In this document: in pieces, positions 24,180-31,145 of the stretch | Layout of the letters: each line of letters opens with the position of its first letter | Position numbering within the stretch: position 1 is the stretch's first letter | NCBI RefSeq assembly: GCF_902459565.1 | Contig: NZ_CABPSN010000001.1 | Coordinates: forward strand, 930,001-994,000 | Length of the DNA: 64,000 bases | Reading direction: 5' to 3' | DNA from: Pandoraea aquatica | GTDB taxonomy: Bacteria; Pseudomonadota; Gammaproteobacteria; Burkholderiales; Burkholderiaceae | Made by a program: the position numbers and the translations under genes | Notes under the pieces: model-generated | Database searches by the model: none | Seen by the model: the letters and a program-made list of their open reading frames with translations, nothing else | Told to the model about the DNA's origin: nothing

Positions 24180-24961
24180 AGCTTGCCTCCCGTTCCGTAA
24201 CTGCGCTTTCCAAAGCCCTCGCCGGAAGCGCCCTTCGCCGCGCCGGTCGTGAGAGCGCTCTCGTTGCGGACCCAGTTGCGCCAAGTGGCATCCCAGTCCG
24301 TCTTACGCCCCTTCTCGCCCGCCTTGGCACCCCAGTAGTCCTTGAACTTCTCGGCAACGCGGCGAACATGGTCGGCATTCCACGTCGGTTGCTCCTTCAA
24401 AGCCCAGTCACCAAGTGCCTTGGTCAGAACCCAGTCGTCGGGTAAGCGCGTGCCGCGCGCACCACTGACGGTTCCCTTACGGTTAACTGATGGTTCTACT
24501 GATGGTTCGGGTGCAAAAGCTTTGCACCCTTTTCTGTCGTCGTTTGCACCCTTTCCGTCTCCAGTTGCACCCTTTTCCGCTTCGGATTGCACCCTTTCTG
24601 CAGACATATTCGGTGCAGAATCTGCGCCCTTTCCGTCGTCTTCCGCGTCATCGGAAATGGGTGCAAGTTCTGCACCGTTTAACCACGAGGGATTGATACG
24701 GTACTCGGCGGGCATTCCGGACTGGCCGCGACCACCAGAAGCAGGACGAACGAGGACTAGCCAGCCGGACTTCTGCATGCGCCGAAGTTGGTACTGGACA
24801 GCTCGTTCGGATTGGCGAGTACGCGCGGCCATGGTGGCCACGCTCGGGAAGATACGGGTGCCGTCGTCGTGAGCGTTATCGGCAAGCTTGAGCGCGAGGA
24901 GCATTTCGCCACCGCCGGTCGGGTAGCGCTCGAATACCATGCCCATCACCTTGGCGCTCAC
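24176..24961 (-). CDS. Replication initiator-like protein with internal origin
   Basis: 261 residues from a GTG that overlaps the previous stop (GTGA). Residues about 15-75 form a helix-turn-helix (TRIFPSVATMAARTRQSERAVQYQLRRM) like replication proteins of the O type; the middle (about 95-165) is low complexity and coincides with a DNA repeat array; the C-terminus (LPDDWVLTKALGDWALKEQP to KTDWDATWRNWVR) is common in phage replication proteins that contact the helicase loader. The layout mirrors lambda O, whose gene holds the origin. Confidence 0.88.
   Translation of the reverse strand: MSAKVMGMVFERYPTGGGEMLLALKLADNAHDDGTRIFPSVATMAARTRQSERAVQYQLRRMQKSGWLVLVRPASGGRGQSGMPAEYRINPSWLNGAELAPISDDAEDDGKGADSAPNMSAERVQSEAEKGATGDGKGANDDRKGCKAFAPEPSVEPSVNRKGTVSGARGTRLPDDWVLTKALGDWALKEQPTWNADHVRRVAEKFKDYWGAKAGEKGRKTDWDATWRNWVRNESALTTGAAKGASGEGFGKRSYGTGGKL
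24522..24635. repeat. Iteron array, candidate phage replication origin
   Basis: The unit TTGCACCCTTTTC (plus strand) starts at 24522, 24544, 24565 and 24587, with a degenerate copy (CTGCGCCCTTTCC) at 24622. Spacing of the first four is 21-22 bp, about two helical turns. The copies fall in all three reading frames of the coding strand, so selection is on DNA and not on protein. It lies in the middle of the initiator gene as the lambda origin does in O. Confidence 0.8.
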
Positions 24962-25221
24962 GGGCGAGCCCCCACCTTGACGACATATCGCGTAACGCCG
25001 CGACGAATCGCCGTCGACTCGACGTGCCCCGCCGCCTCCAGCGCCTTGATGGACTCGCGAACGGACGAATCGGACATGCCGCAGGCGTCCGCGATATCCC
25101 GCACGCTGGCGACGCTTTCACCGGTCGACAGGACGGCGCGATGGCACAAATTCTGGTGGACGATCTTTTGCAGCGCAGGCAGGCGTACTGCCCAACCCTG
25201 ATTCTGGAGATGTGAACTCAT
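24958..25221 (-). CDS. Winged-helix DNA-binding protein
   Basis: 87 residues from the ATG at 25221. Residues 15-75 (LQKIVHQNLCHRAVLSTGES, RDIADACGMSDSSVRESIKALEAAGHV) form a clear winged helix. It precedes the initiator gene with an overlap and may take part in replication control. Confidence 0.75.
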   Translation of the reverse strand: MSSHLQNQGWAVRLPALQKIVHQNLCHRAVLSTGESVASVRDIADACGMSDSSVRESIKALEAAGHVESTAIRRGVTRYVVKVGARP

Positions 25222-25231
25222 CGCAGGCTCC

Positions 25232-25429
25232 TCAGTGGTCGCACGGCATTTCACCGTTGGGCAGCCGCACGGCACCGCAGCCGATGCAAAGCGCCGGCTT
25301 CTCGGCCGCGACAGTCACAGTCACAGCCCGCGATGCGCCTTGCACAAACGCTTCCTTGGCCGCTTCGACTGCCGCCTCAAGCGCGACTTGATCGACGGAC
25401 GCGCGCAACATCATCTTGAATTCACTCAT
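25232..25429 (-). CDS. Small early phage protein with Cys motif
   Basis: 65 residues ending CIGCGAVRLPNGEMPCDH, with Cys/His residues that could bind zinc; the N-terminal part is an Ala-rich helix. Starts two codons after the CII-like stop region with an ATGA overlap. Unknown function. Confidence 0.62.
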   Translation of the reverse strand: MSEFKMMLRASVDQVALEAAVEAAKEAFVQGASRAVTVTVAAEKPALCIGCGAVRLPNGEMPCDH

Positions 25430-25866
25430 TCAGCCATGCCCTCCAAGCGCGCCGCGATGTTGAAAAGCACCTGTGCGTGCGCGAAGATTCTCCCCTTCAC
25501 CCGATTGACTTCCTGGAACTCGACGCGGCCGTCTTCGAGCGTCTTCACGATCTCCTTGCCAACCTCGCCGTGCGTTTCCCACGCACGAGCCATCATCTCG
25601 ACGATGGCTGAGTCGCAGCATTCCGACAGGTGAGGAATCTTCACGATTGCCGAACCGCGCTCGGCTGCCCACGCCTCCAGCACGCGCTCGTCGTTCGCAA
25701 CGTTCGTCGCCTTCACGGCTTCGTTCAGGCTCAGGTGATGCGTCTGATTGTTCGGATTGACCTTGTTGCGCAAGACCGCCGCCGACATCCCCAGACGCGG
25801 AGCAAGTGATTCGCTGCCGCCCGGATAGTCGTGAACCAGTGCGTGTGCCGCGTCAGTAATGTTCAT
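25426..25866 (-). CDS. CII-family phage regulatory protein
   Basis: 146 residues similar to the phage regulatory CII family (CP76 type): AAHALVHDYPGGSESLAPRLG, AAVLRNKVNPNNQTHHLSLNEA near the start form the DNA-binding part; the remainder is helical. It heads the replication part of the early operon. Likely activator controlling lysogeny versus lysis or replication genes. Confidence 0.82.
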   Translation of the reverse strand: MNITDAAHALVHDYPGGSESLAPRLGMSAAVLRNKVNPNNQTHHLSLNEAVKATNVANDERVLEAWAAERGSAIVKIPHLSECCDSAIVEMMARAWETHGEVGKEIVKTLEDGRVEFQEVNRVKGRIFAHAQVLFNIAARLEGMAE

Positions 25867-26007
25867 TTGCGTGTTCCTCGAACGTTTTTATTTGCTTCTC
25901 AGGCCGCTACGATGGCCTCATGAAAACTGCTAAATCTGGCGAGTCCCCCGACGGTGCTAAGCTGTGCGCTCTTCACTTCGTACAACTCAACATCCATCGG
26001 GGGTCTC

Positions 26008-26235
26008 ATGGACAGGATTTCGGAACTCGAACTTCAGGTGATTGCGCTCGGATCGATTGTTCAATTGCTTCTGGGCACTCATCCAGACAAACAGAGAATT
26101 ACGGACGTAATCGAAAGCGTCCGGGACAACACGAAAGCCAAGTTCGATGCACAGGAAGAAAAGGCCGCCATCGAAGCGGTTTTCGAACCATTCGTCACTG
26201 CCGGGCGCGGACCGCGGACTCCACCTGCTGCTTGA
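26008..26235 (+). CDS. Small phage protein, antisense to early operon
   Basis: 75 residues from the ATG at 26008, preceded by GGGGG. Sequence MDRISELELQVIALGSIVQL followed by a short helical stretch looks like a real small phage protein. It lies on the plus strand within the gap of the leftward operon and its end overlaps the small gene after cro by 41 bases. Could act in, or be transcribed against, the CII region. An inverted repeat (CCCCCGA...TCGGGGG) brackets its leader. Confidence 0.5.
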   Translation: MDRISELELQVIALGSIVQLLLGTHPDKQRITDVIESVRDNTKAKFDAQEEKAAIEAVFEPFVTAGRGPRTPPAA

Positions 26236-26350
26236 GCGTCGGCAAAATATTCGTCAAGTTCGCTTGGATCCGCGCCGACTCAATCGCGTCGGCACGATCC
26301 AATGCGGGCCGAATCACCCACAGCACGAATCGCGCGTACAGTCGCTTCAT
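26195..26350 (-). CDS. Small protein coupled to cro
   Basis: 51 residues (MKRLYARFVLWVIRPALDRA start), from an ATG overlapping the cro stop by four bases (ATGA). It has an amphipathic/hydrophobic N-terminus (residues 3-15) and a helical, polar remainder. Short length explains why it is easily missed. Role unknown; translational coupling to cro suggests a regulatory or early lytic function. Confidence 0.6.
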   Translation of the reverse strand: MKRLYARFVLWVIRPALDRADAIESARIQANLTNILPTLKQQVESAVRARQ

Positions 26351-26562
26351 TCGCTCTCTCCAGTGGCGCCGCCGGATCTTGTCCCGACCGTTGCGGCGTG
26401 TAACTGCTCAATCCGCTTTGCGATTCCGTAGGACGTTCGGACGCCTCGCTTCCCGGAAAACAGCGCCGAGATGAGCGATTGGGAGCAATCGGCTGCCAAC
26501 GCGAGTTGTGACTGCGTGAGGCCGGTTTCCAGGAGGTCGGAGACTGCTTGTCGGATGTCCAT
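26347..26562 (-). CDS. cro: Cro-like repressor
   Basis: 71 residues from the ATG at 26562. The helix-turn-helix TQSQLALAADCSQSLISALFSGKRGVR is of the Cro/CI type. It is divergent from the CI gene across a shared operator region and heads the leftward early operon. A probable -10 (GATACT) lies only six bases before the ATG, so the mRNA may be leaderless. A longer in-frame extension covers the operators and is rejected. Confidence 0.85.
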   Translation of the reverse strand: MDIRQAVSDLLETGLTQSQLALAADCSQSLISALFSGKRGVRTSYGIAKRIEQLHAATVGTRSGGATGESE

Positions 26563-26567
26563 GCGCC

Positions 26568-26637
26568 GAGTATCACATTTGTGTTTATTCAAGTCAACAC
26601 AAATGAAATGGCGCACTCCATTACGATTGTGATATGT
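26568..26637. promoter_or_regulatory. cI-cro operator/promoter region
   Basis: Three related sites occur: ATCACATTTGTGTT (about 26572-26585), the inverted TCAACACAAATGAA (about 26594-26607) and a half site ATTGTGAT near 26625. A leftward promoter reads TTGACT, 17 bp, GATACT on the minus strand and overlaps the first site. The same motif returns near 27.5 kb, as in lambda OR and OL. Confidence 0.75.
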
Positions 26638-27020
26638 ACACCCTAGCCGAACGCCTCCGATGGGCACGAACGAAAGCTGGCCTCTCCCAAGAACAACTCG
26701 GGACAAAGGCTGGCGTCACTCAATCGACAATCGGGAATCTCGAATCGGGGACGCGGAGCACCGCCAGGCGCTTGCCGCAGATTGCGGAAGTCCTTGGGGT
26801 GAATGCACTGTGGCTTGCTGAAGGCAAGGGACCGCAGACATCGAGCGGGAAAAGCTCTGGCAATCTAGACGCCGCTTTAAGTGGCGCGAGCGACGCCGCG
26901 CGCGAACTTGTCGAAGCGATTCTTCGCGCCGACCAGGCCGGCGAACCCGCACACACTTTCAATCTGATGCTTCGGATGCTCCCCGGGGACGATGAGCCGG
27001 TTGGTCGTCTGAACCCGTAA
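26634..27020 (+). CDS. cI: CI-like repressor without peptidase domain
   Basis: 128 residues. Residues 1-65 are an XRE helix-turn-helix (LAERLRWARTKAGLSQEQLG, GVTQSTIGNLESGTRS, LGVNALWLAEGKGP). The C-terminal part is short and lacks the S24 serine-lysine peptidase, so it cannot self-cleave like lambda CI. Induction would then need another path, such as an antirepressor; a LexA-box-controlled gene lies immediately beyond. No strong ribosome binding site is seen. Confidence 0.85.
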   Translation: MYTLAERLRWARTKAGLSQEQLGTKAGVTQSTIGNLESGTRSTARRLPQIAEVLGVNALWLAEGKGPQTSSGKSSGNLDAALSGASDAARELVEAILRADQAGEPAHTFNLMLRMLPGDDEPVGRLNP

Positions 27021-27285
27021 CGTCGTCCGACGCCGCATTACGAGCACCGCCGATGGGATCCAGCGCCCAGTCGTCGGCGATCATTGCCCGAGCTACCACC
27101 ATGTGGCATCGGTCCTCGCTCATAGAGAACGCTGGCCCGTCCAACAGGTACACGAGCCATTCCGTCGACGAGTGGGCGCGGCGGATAAACACCAGCCTCC
27201 CCTCCAACAGCTCGTTCCATGCCTTATTAATCCGCGCCAAGTCCCCTGGCTTGCAGCGCAGTTGGGACGACCCACTATCCGTCAC
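26959..27285 (-). CDS. Small protein under a LexA box, candidate antirepressor
   Basis: 108 residues from the GTG at 27285, preceded by AGAGGG. The first 80 residues (CKPGDLARINKAWNELLEGRLVFIRRA, ADDWALDPIGG) look like a compact domain found in several betaproteobacterial phages; the tail is low complexity. The gene is convergent with cI and overlaps its last 62 bases, and an SOS-type box sits 32 bases upstream. This arrangement suits an SOS-induced antirepressor, but that role is inferred. Confidence 0.62.
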   Translation of the reverse strand: MTDSGSSQLRCKPGDLARINKAWNELLEGRLVFIRRAHSSTEWLVYLLDGPAFSMSEDRCHMVVARAMIADDWALDPIGGARNAASDDVTGSDDQPAHRPRGASEASD

Positions 27286-27316
27286 AGCTAGGCCCTCTTA
27301 GAGTTTTTGTTAAGAC

Positions 27317-27336
27317 TACTGTATATTTGAACAGTA
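27317..27336. promoter_or_regulatory. LexA (SOS) box
   Basis: TACTGTATATTTGAACAGTA matches the LexA pattern TACTGT-N8-ACAGTA exactly in both half sites; the palindrome extends to 24 bp. It lies 32 bases upstream of the 27285 start (minus strand) in an AT-rich region. Confidence 0.82.
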
Positions 27337-27485
27337 GTTTAGCCTCGTCCACGCAAAAATTTCAACCTAATTTCTCCATCACTCGTCATAAGCCGTCGAT
27401 CGTCTAGCAGCCGGTCATCGAGGCTCAATGACTCCCGCCTTTCCGAAGCCGAGGCGAAGTAGATGCGGTTTGACACAATCACAAA

Positions 27486-27527
27486 ATCACAAATGTGTTG
27501 ACACCGACAAATCACATATGTGATTAT
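27486..27527 (+). promoter_or_regulatory. Rightward early promoter with two repressor operators (OL-like)
   Basis: Operators ATCACAAATGTGTT (27486-27499) and the perfect palindrome ATCACATATGTGAT (27511-27524) share the motif seen between cI and cro. A plus-strand promoter TTGACA (27498) and GATTAT (27522) with an 18-bp spacer overlaps them. It should drive the rightward operon and be silenced by CI. Confidence 0.75.
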
Positions 27528-27571
27528 CAACTCCAACGCAGCACACATCGCTGCCCGCCCGCAGGTTGGGG

Positions 27572-27832
27572 CGCTCCTTAAAAACTCAGTTACCGATAGA
27601 ACACGCCGATGGCGTTCGCAGATTGCGGGCGCGGCTAGGCGCAGGGCGGAACCCTCTACCCCTGAGACAAAGACCGGAGGCTATCCAAGAGACGCCTGGC
27701 TGCTCACGTGGCTATAGAACGTCGATTGGATTGAAGAGATGCAGCGCCGCCGGGAGCCGACTCAGTCGGGTGTAGTCCGGGACGCTGCGTCCAAATGCTG
27801 TATCTGAGGCGGCTTTCTTCCGAGAGCCGCGC
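27572..27832 (+). other. Structured untranslated leader of the rightward operon
   Basis: No convincing gene lies between 27528 and 27855. The region has a boxA-like CGCTCCTTA (about 27572) and two hairpins: an outer GCAGCG...CGCTGC (27741-27788) enclosing CCGA-CTCAG-TCGG, and GCGGCT...AGCCGC (27809-27830). Position just after the operator-controlled promoter is where N-dependent nut or put-type antitermination RNAs lie in lambdoid phages. This reading is tentative. Confidence 0.4.
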
Positions 27833-27855
27833 CATATACACGAGGAGGTTTGAAG

Positions 27856-28119
27856 ATGCGAATCAACGTCTACAGCCAAGAACTGACCGACGAGGTTGTT
27901 TTGGTGGAGAAGCCGAGCAATACCGGCATCACGTACAGCGCGGTGCAGTTCATCCTGCATTCGAGCGAAAAGCTGCACCATCCGCCCTTCGATGACGACC
28001 GTAGTGCGGTCACGTTCTGGTTGCCCAAATCGCTTAAGCGCCGCGAGCGGCTTGCGCAGGTATTCGAGCGCATGGCCGACATGGTGCGAAAGGCGCCGCG
28101 TGAAACCGGCCTCGACTGA
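27856..28119 (+). CDS. First protein of the rightward operon
   Basis: 87 residues from the ATG at 27856 with AGGAGG 8 bases upstream. Sequence MRINVYSQELTDEVVLVEKP and ending RRERLAQVFERMADMVRKAP; this type of small protein recurs at this place in Burkholderiales phages (from memory). Function unknown; first product of the CI-repressed operon, so possibly an early regulator or host takeover protein. Confidence 0.75.
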   Translation: MRINVYSQELTDEVVLVEKPSNTGITYSAVQFILHSSEKLHHPPFDDDRSAVTFWLPKSLKRRERLAQVFERMADMVRKAPRETGLD

Positions 28120-28181
28120 CACCTCCCTGGCGAGGGAGCGCCCACAATGACGCAGGCGTGACGGCCGCCAGAGTGCGGCAC

Positions 28182-28382
28182 CTAACGTGTTGCGAAGAAA
28201 CTCCCGACCGTCGCCAGTACGTAGATAGCAATGAAAATTGCGAATCGAGTGTCCCGACGCCGGCGCTCTTTCTCGGGAACGACTGGGTCGTAATGATTGT
28301 AGCCTCGCCTGTACTGGCGTCTCAGCACATAGAGCCCCAGCACGGATAGTACTACCCAGACTAATGGTTCGTATTTGTTCAC
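28182..28382 (-). CDS. Small membrane protein
   Basis: 66 residues with hydrophobic segments at about 7-21 and 47-62 and a basic loop (RRQYRRGYNHYDPVVPEKERRRRD) between them. On the minus strand, opposite to the operon around it, and paired with another small membrane gene. Possible lysogenic cargo with a role in exclusion; not proven. Confidence 0.6.
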   Translation of the reverse strand: MNKYEPLVWVVLSVLGLYVLRRQYRRGYNHYDPVVPEKERRRRDTRFAIFIAIYVLATVGSFFATR

Positions 28383-28400
28383 ACGCCCTCCCCGGTTATC

Positions 28401-28595
28401 TCAGCGAACGTGCGCTCCAAACAGAATGAGGATCGCCAGGACCGAGACAGACGCCGCCCCGGCGATGAGCGTTGTCCGCGCGTGGTGATCTTCGTCGTCG
28501 TGCGTACCGTTGGAGGGCATGAAGTAGCCAGCCGCGCCGACTACAACACCGATTGGGACTAGAGCGCCCACTATCGTTCTGATCGTCACCATCAT
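28401..28595 (-). CDS. Small membrane protein
   Basis: 64 residues from the ATG at 28595 (GGGGGA seven bases upstream; other ATGs adjoin). Two hydrophobic segments (about 5-24 and 42-62) flank a His/Asp-rich loop (NGTHDDEDHHARTT). Upstream partner of the gene at 28182. Unknown function. The 200 bases to the right, up to 28800, hold no gene that can be supported. Confidence 0.6.
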   Translation of the reverse strand: MMVTIRTIVGALVPIGVVVGAAGYFMPSNGTHDDEDHHARTTLIAGAASVSVLAILILFGAHVR

Positions 28596-28800
28596 GATCA
28601 TTCCCCCGTCGTTATGTCTCTGATTCTCGTCCCTACATCGGGACTGCGGCGGGAAAATTTTCGAGTTTGGATTTCAAGCAGTCGCTTTAACGAACGAAGC
28701 CTTCAAGTGAGCAGATCCGACGGCGGCGCGGCGTCGTCATAAAGCCCGTATCTCACTTCCCCCCGATCTGATCAGGATCTCGGGTCTGCTCTCTTGAGGG

Positions 28801-29058
28801 TCAACCGCTTCCGTCTTCTCGTGCTGCTGCGTTCCTTGCGATAGCGAGCAGTCCCTGGGCTAGAACGACGTTCGCGTTGTGTTTGACGTCTGACGCCCCG
28901 TTTTTCATGAGCATCAACGGGAATTGACTCGCGACGCTCTCCCACTTCGCGAGCAGCGCGGCCGGGTCGGGGTGCGTGGCAAACAGCACGCTTAGCGCGG
29001 CGGAGAACACAGCCGACATATCCGCATCATCGGCTTGAGGCAGGTCAGGCATGTCCAT
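28801..29058 (-). CDS. Small helical phage protein
   Basis: 85 residues from the ATG at 29058, preceded by GGGGGA; a much longer upstream frame is Arg/Ser-rich and looks non-coding. The helical domain (FSAALSVLFATHPDPAALLAKWE, VVLAQGLLAIARNAAAR) is compact with no known motif. Minus strand cargo gene. Confidence 0.65.
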   Translation of the reverse strand: MDMPDLPQADDADMSAVFSAALSVLFATHPDPAALLAKWESVASQFPLMLMKNGASDVKHNANVVLAQGLLAIARNAAAREDGSG

Positions 29059-29312
29059 AAGTCCCCCGCGAGTCGCGATAGAAGTACCTACCAGAATACT
29101 CCATGCCAATTCTCCTGATTCTGCTGCCGCTCCTCTGGGCGCGAGCGGCGGCTTACCCGCGTCTGTGGCGTGCGCCGCCCCAACGCTTTCGACGGACACG
29201 AAACACGGCCGTGCCGATGGATTACGGCTAGGTGCACCTCTCTCGCGCCCGCTTAACGCATCAGAGCGAGCCTGAACGCTCACAGGCCCATGACGGACAT
29301 GGTTAAAGCCGT

Positions 29313-29345
29313 AGCCCCGGTGTTCTGCCGGGGCTTTCCCTCTTT
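29313..29345 (+). terminator. Hairpin terminator-like structure
   Basis: AGCCCCGG / CCGGGGCT with a 7-base loop, followed by TTCCCTCTTTCCC. It is in the 304-base gap 29059-29362, just before the lipoprotein gene. A 42-codon frame at 29103-29231 lies in this gap but has no ribosome binding site and is not called. Confidence 0.5.
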
Positions 29346-29362
29346 CCCTATCGAGGTTCCCC

Positions 29363-29611
29363 ATGAGACTCGTCGCGCTCGCGGCCCTGCTCGCCCTTCT
29401 CTCTGCCTGCACCGATCCCGATACCGCGCGCCGAGCCCTTGAGGGGGCCGGATACACCAACGTGCAGATCGGCGGCTATAGCTACTTCGGCTGCAGCGAG
29501 AAGGACACCTACTCGACGTCGTTCACCGCCAAGGGACCAACCGGCGTGTCGGTATCCGGGGCGGTCTGCTCGAACGTGATCTTCAAGAACGCAACCATTC
29601 GACTCGACTGA
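29363..29611 (+). CDS. Small lipoprotein
   Basis: 82 residues. MRLVALAALLALLSACTDPD is a signal peptide with lipobox (LSAC). The mature part (about 67 residues) has two further cysteines. An envelope-anchored lysogeny or early gene product; possible superinfection exclusion, unproven. Confidence 0.8.
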   Translation: MRLVALAALLALLSACTDPDTARRALEGAGYTNVQIGGYSYFGCSEKDTYSTSFTAKGPTGVSVSGAVCSNVIFKNATIRLD

Positions 29612-29621
29612 GGAGAGCAAC

Positions 29622-29738
29622 ATGCACGCAGCAGAGATTCGCCGGTATCACGCCGGATGGCATGACGCCGTCCACGGCACGCCCTGCCAATCCGATGACC
29701 TCGCGTACCGACTCGGGTATCGCGACGCTACCCACTGA
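29622..29738 (+). CDS. Very small phage protein (38 residues)
   Basis: 38 residues from an ATG with AGGAG 9 bases upstream. Sequence starts MHAAEIRRYHAGWHDAVHG and ends YRLGYRDATH; the pattern of short polar helix is typical of tiny phage proteins. It sits between two real genes in a tight array, which supports it. Role unknown. Confidence 0.55.
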   Translation: MHAAEIRRYHAGWHDAVHGTPCQSDDLAYRLGYRDATH

Positions 29739-29746
29739 GGCGCGGC

Positions 29747-29893
29747 ATGTTTCAGCGCCTCATCGTCGATCCCGTGAACACCGTCTTCCTCCGCTACAAC
29801 CAGTGGACGATCGACCATAAGCGGGCGGCTTGGGCATGCCATCTGTCCGCCCTCGTCGGTGCGATCGTCGCAAAACTCGCTTTCAACGTATGA
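29747..29893 (+). CDS. Small phage protein (48 residues)
   Basis: 48 residues, with a hydrophobic end (CHLSALVGAIVAKLAFNV) that may touch the membrane. Its stop overlaps the next start (ATGA), which supports expression. N-terminal RLIVDPVNTVFLRYNQWTID. Function unknown. Confidence 0.6.
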   Translation: MFQRLIVDPVNTVFLRYNQWTIDHKRAAWACHLSALVGAIVAKLAFNV

Positions 29894-30243
29894 GCAGTAC
29901 CCCGAACAGGGCGGCAGCAAAACGGGCTTGGGAAGCGCTGCGACCGCTTGTGAACAAGCGGCGTGCCCGATCCGTGCGGACTGCCCTTCCCGGCTCATCT
30001 CGGCATCACGAGGAAATCGAAGCGCGACAGCAGTTACTCGACGCGCTCGCGACGCACTCAACCGTCATGCTCGCCGCACTCGCCTTTTACATCAAGACCG
30101 ACGCCCAACGCCGCGACGACGTCGAAGAGAACGCCGCGCGCTGGGAACACATCGAATCCCACTACCCATACGGCGGACACCCTTCTAAGGGATTCCGAGA
30201 ACACATACGCACCGCCGTCGACCGCGAACGAGGAAAGAAATGA
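29890..30243 (+). CDS. Phage protein, helical
   Basis: 117 residues from the ATG at 29890 (ATGA overlap at both ends). Basic, helical N-terminal half (NRAAAKRAWEALRPLVNKRR) and C-terminal TDAQRRDDVEENAARWEHIESHYPYGGHP. No motif known. It precedes the ParB-like gene in one operon. Confidence 0.65.
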   Translation: MSSTPNRAAAKRAWEALRPLVNKRRARSVRTALPGSSRHHEEIEARQQLLDALATHSTVMLAALAFYIKTDAQRRDDVEENAARWEHIESHYPYGGHPSKGFREHIRTAVDRERGKK

Positions 30244-31145
30244 CCGCTGCGCCGTCCTTCAAACAGAAGATCCTTGCTGGCGAGATCAAGCGTGCCGACG
30301 CAATGAAGATCAAGTACGAGGATCTCCACATCCGCCCCGGGTTTAACCTCCGCGTTTCGCTGGACCTTCTCGGCGAAGAGGCCCGTAAAGAAGCTGAGGA
30401 AGACGACGAGGGGCTCTATCAGCACATCTCATCTGGCGGCCAGATTCCCGCTCTCGAAGTCGTCCCGCGCGGGGACGGTGGCGTCTGGATCGTCGAAGGT
30501 CATCGACGCCATGAGCAGCTCGGTCGAGCCGACAAAAATGGCGTACCTCTTCGAGACGCTAAGGGCGACCTGTGGATCTCTATCGTGCCGTTCATCGGCA
30601 ATGACGCCGAGCAGACGGCGCGCGTCATGTCGAGCAACAAACGCAGGCAGTTGCATCCGCTTGAAAAGGCGTTTGGATACCTGCGTCTGCACAAATTCGG
30701 GTGGGATAACGGCCGAATCGCGGCGAACGACGGCGTGTCGCCCCAGTGGGTCGGAAAGATGCTGATCCTCGCGGGCGGCAACACCGACGTTCATCGCCTG
30801 GTGTTCGGCGGGAAGGCTTCCGTATCGGTCGCGGCAGACGCCGTCAGGCAGCACGGCGAGCAGGCTGGCGCGTTTCTCTCCGGTGAATTGGAAAAGGCGT
30901 CGGCTGGAGGCAAGAAGAAAGTCACAGCCGGGTCGATCAGAGGGAAGTCCTACCCTCGCAAGGCGGTCAGCGCGTACGTCGAGCGAGTCGGCGCATTCGT
31001 TTCGGCCTTCCCCGAAGCCCAGCTCACCGCAATCGCTAAGACCGAAACTGACTTTCAGGTGACGGTCAGCGCAATGGCGCTGCGCGAGTTGCTCGCCGCA
31101 CACATCGACATCAGCACCACGGGCACGAAGCCTAGGGAGGCATGA
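30240..31145 (+). CDS. ParB-like nuclease-domain protein
   Basis: 301 residues. A ParB/Srx N-terminal fold at about residues 25-130 is shown by VVPRGDGGVWIVEGHRRHEQL (EGHRR motif) and MSSNKRRQLHPLEKAFGYLRL; a helix-turn-helix follows (GRIAANDGVSPQWVGKMLILAGG, about 155-180). The C-terminal part is Lys-rich. In temperate siphophages such proteins are early functions with DNA binding, not classical partitioning; no ParA gene is near. ATGA overlaps on both sides. Confidence 0.85.
   Translation: MTAAPSFKQKILAGEIKRADAMKIKYEDLHIRPGFNLRVSLDLLGEEARKEAEEDDEGLYQHISSGGQIPALEVVPRGDGGVWIVEGHRRHEQLGRADKNGVPLRDAKGDLWISIVPFIGNDAEQTARVMSSNKRRQLHPLEKAFGYLRLHKFGWDNGRIAANDGVSPQWVGKMLILAGGNTDVHRLVFGGKASVSVAADAVRQHGEQAGAFLSGELEKASAGGKKKVTAGSIRGKSYPRKAVSAYVERVGAFVSAFPEAQLTAIAKTETDFQVTVSAMALRELLAAHIDISTTGTKPREA

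Noticed and set aside
27339..27548. 69-residue minus-strand frame over the operator region
   Set aside because: Overlaps operators and promoter; no RBS and no protein-like composition.
27520..27717. 65-residue Arg-rich frame downstream of the rightward promoter, possibly N-like
   Set aside because: No ribosome binding site, start within the operator palindrome, and no resemblance beyond arginine content; left as part of the leader.
29103..29231. 42-codon plus-strand frame with a hydrophobic start
   Set aside because: No ribosome binding site and Arg-rich end; not distinguishable from chance.
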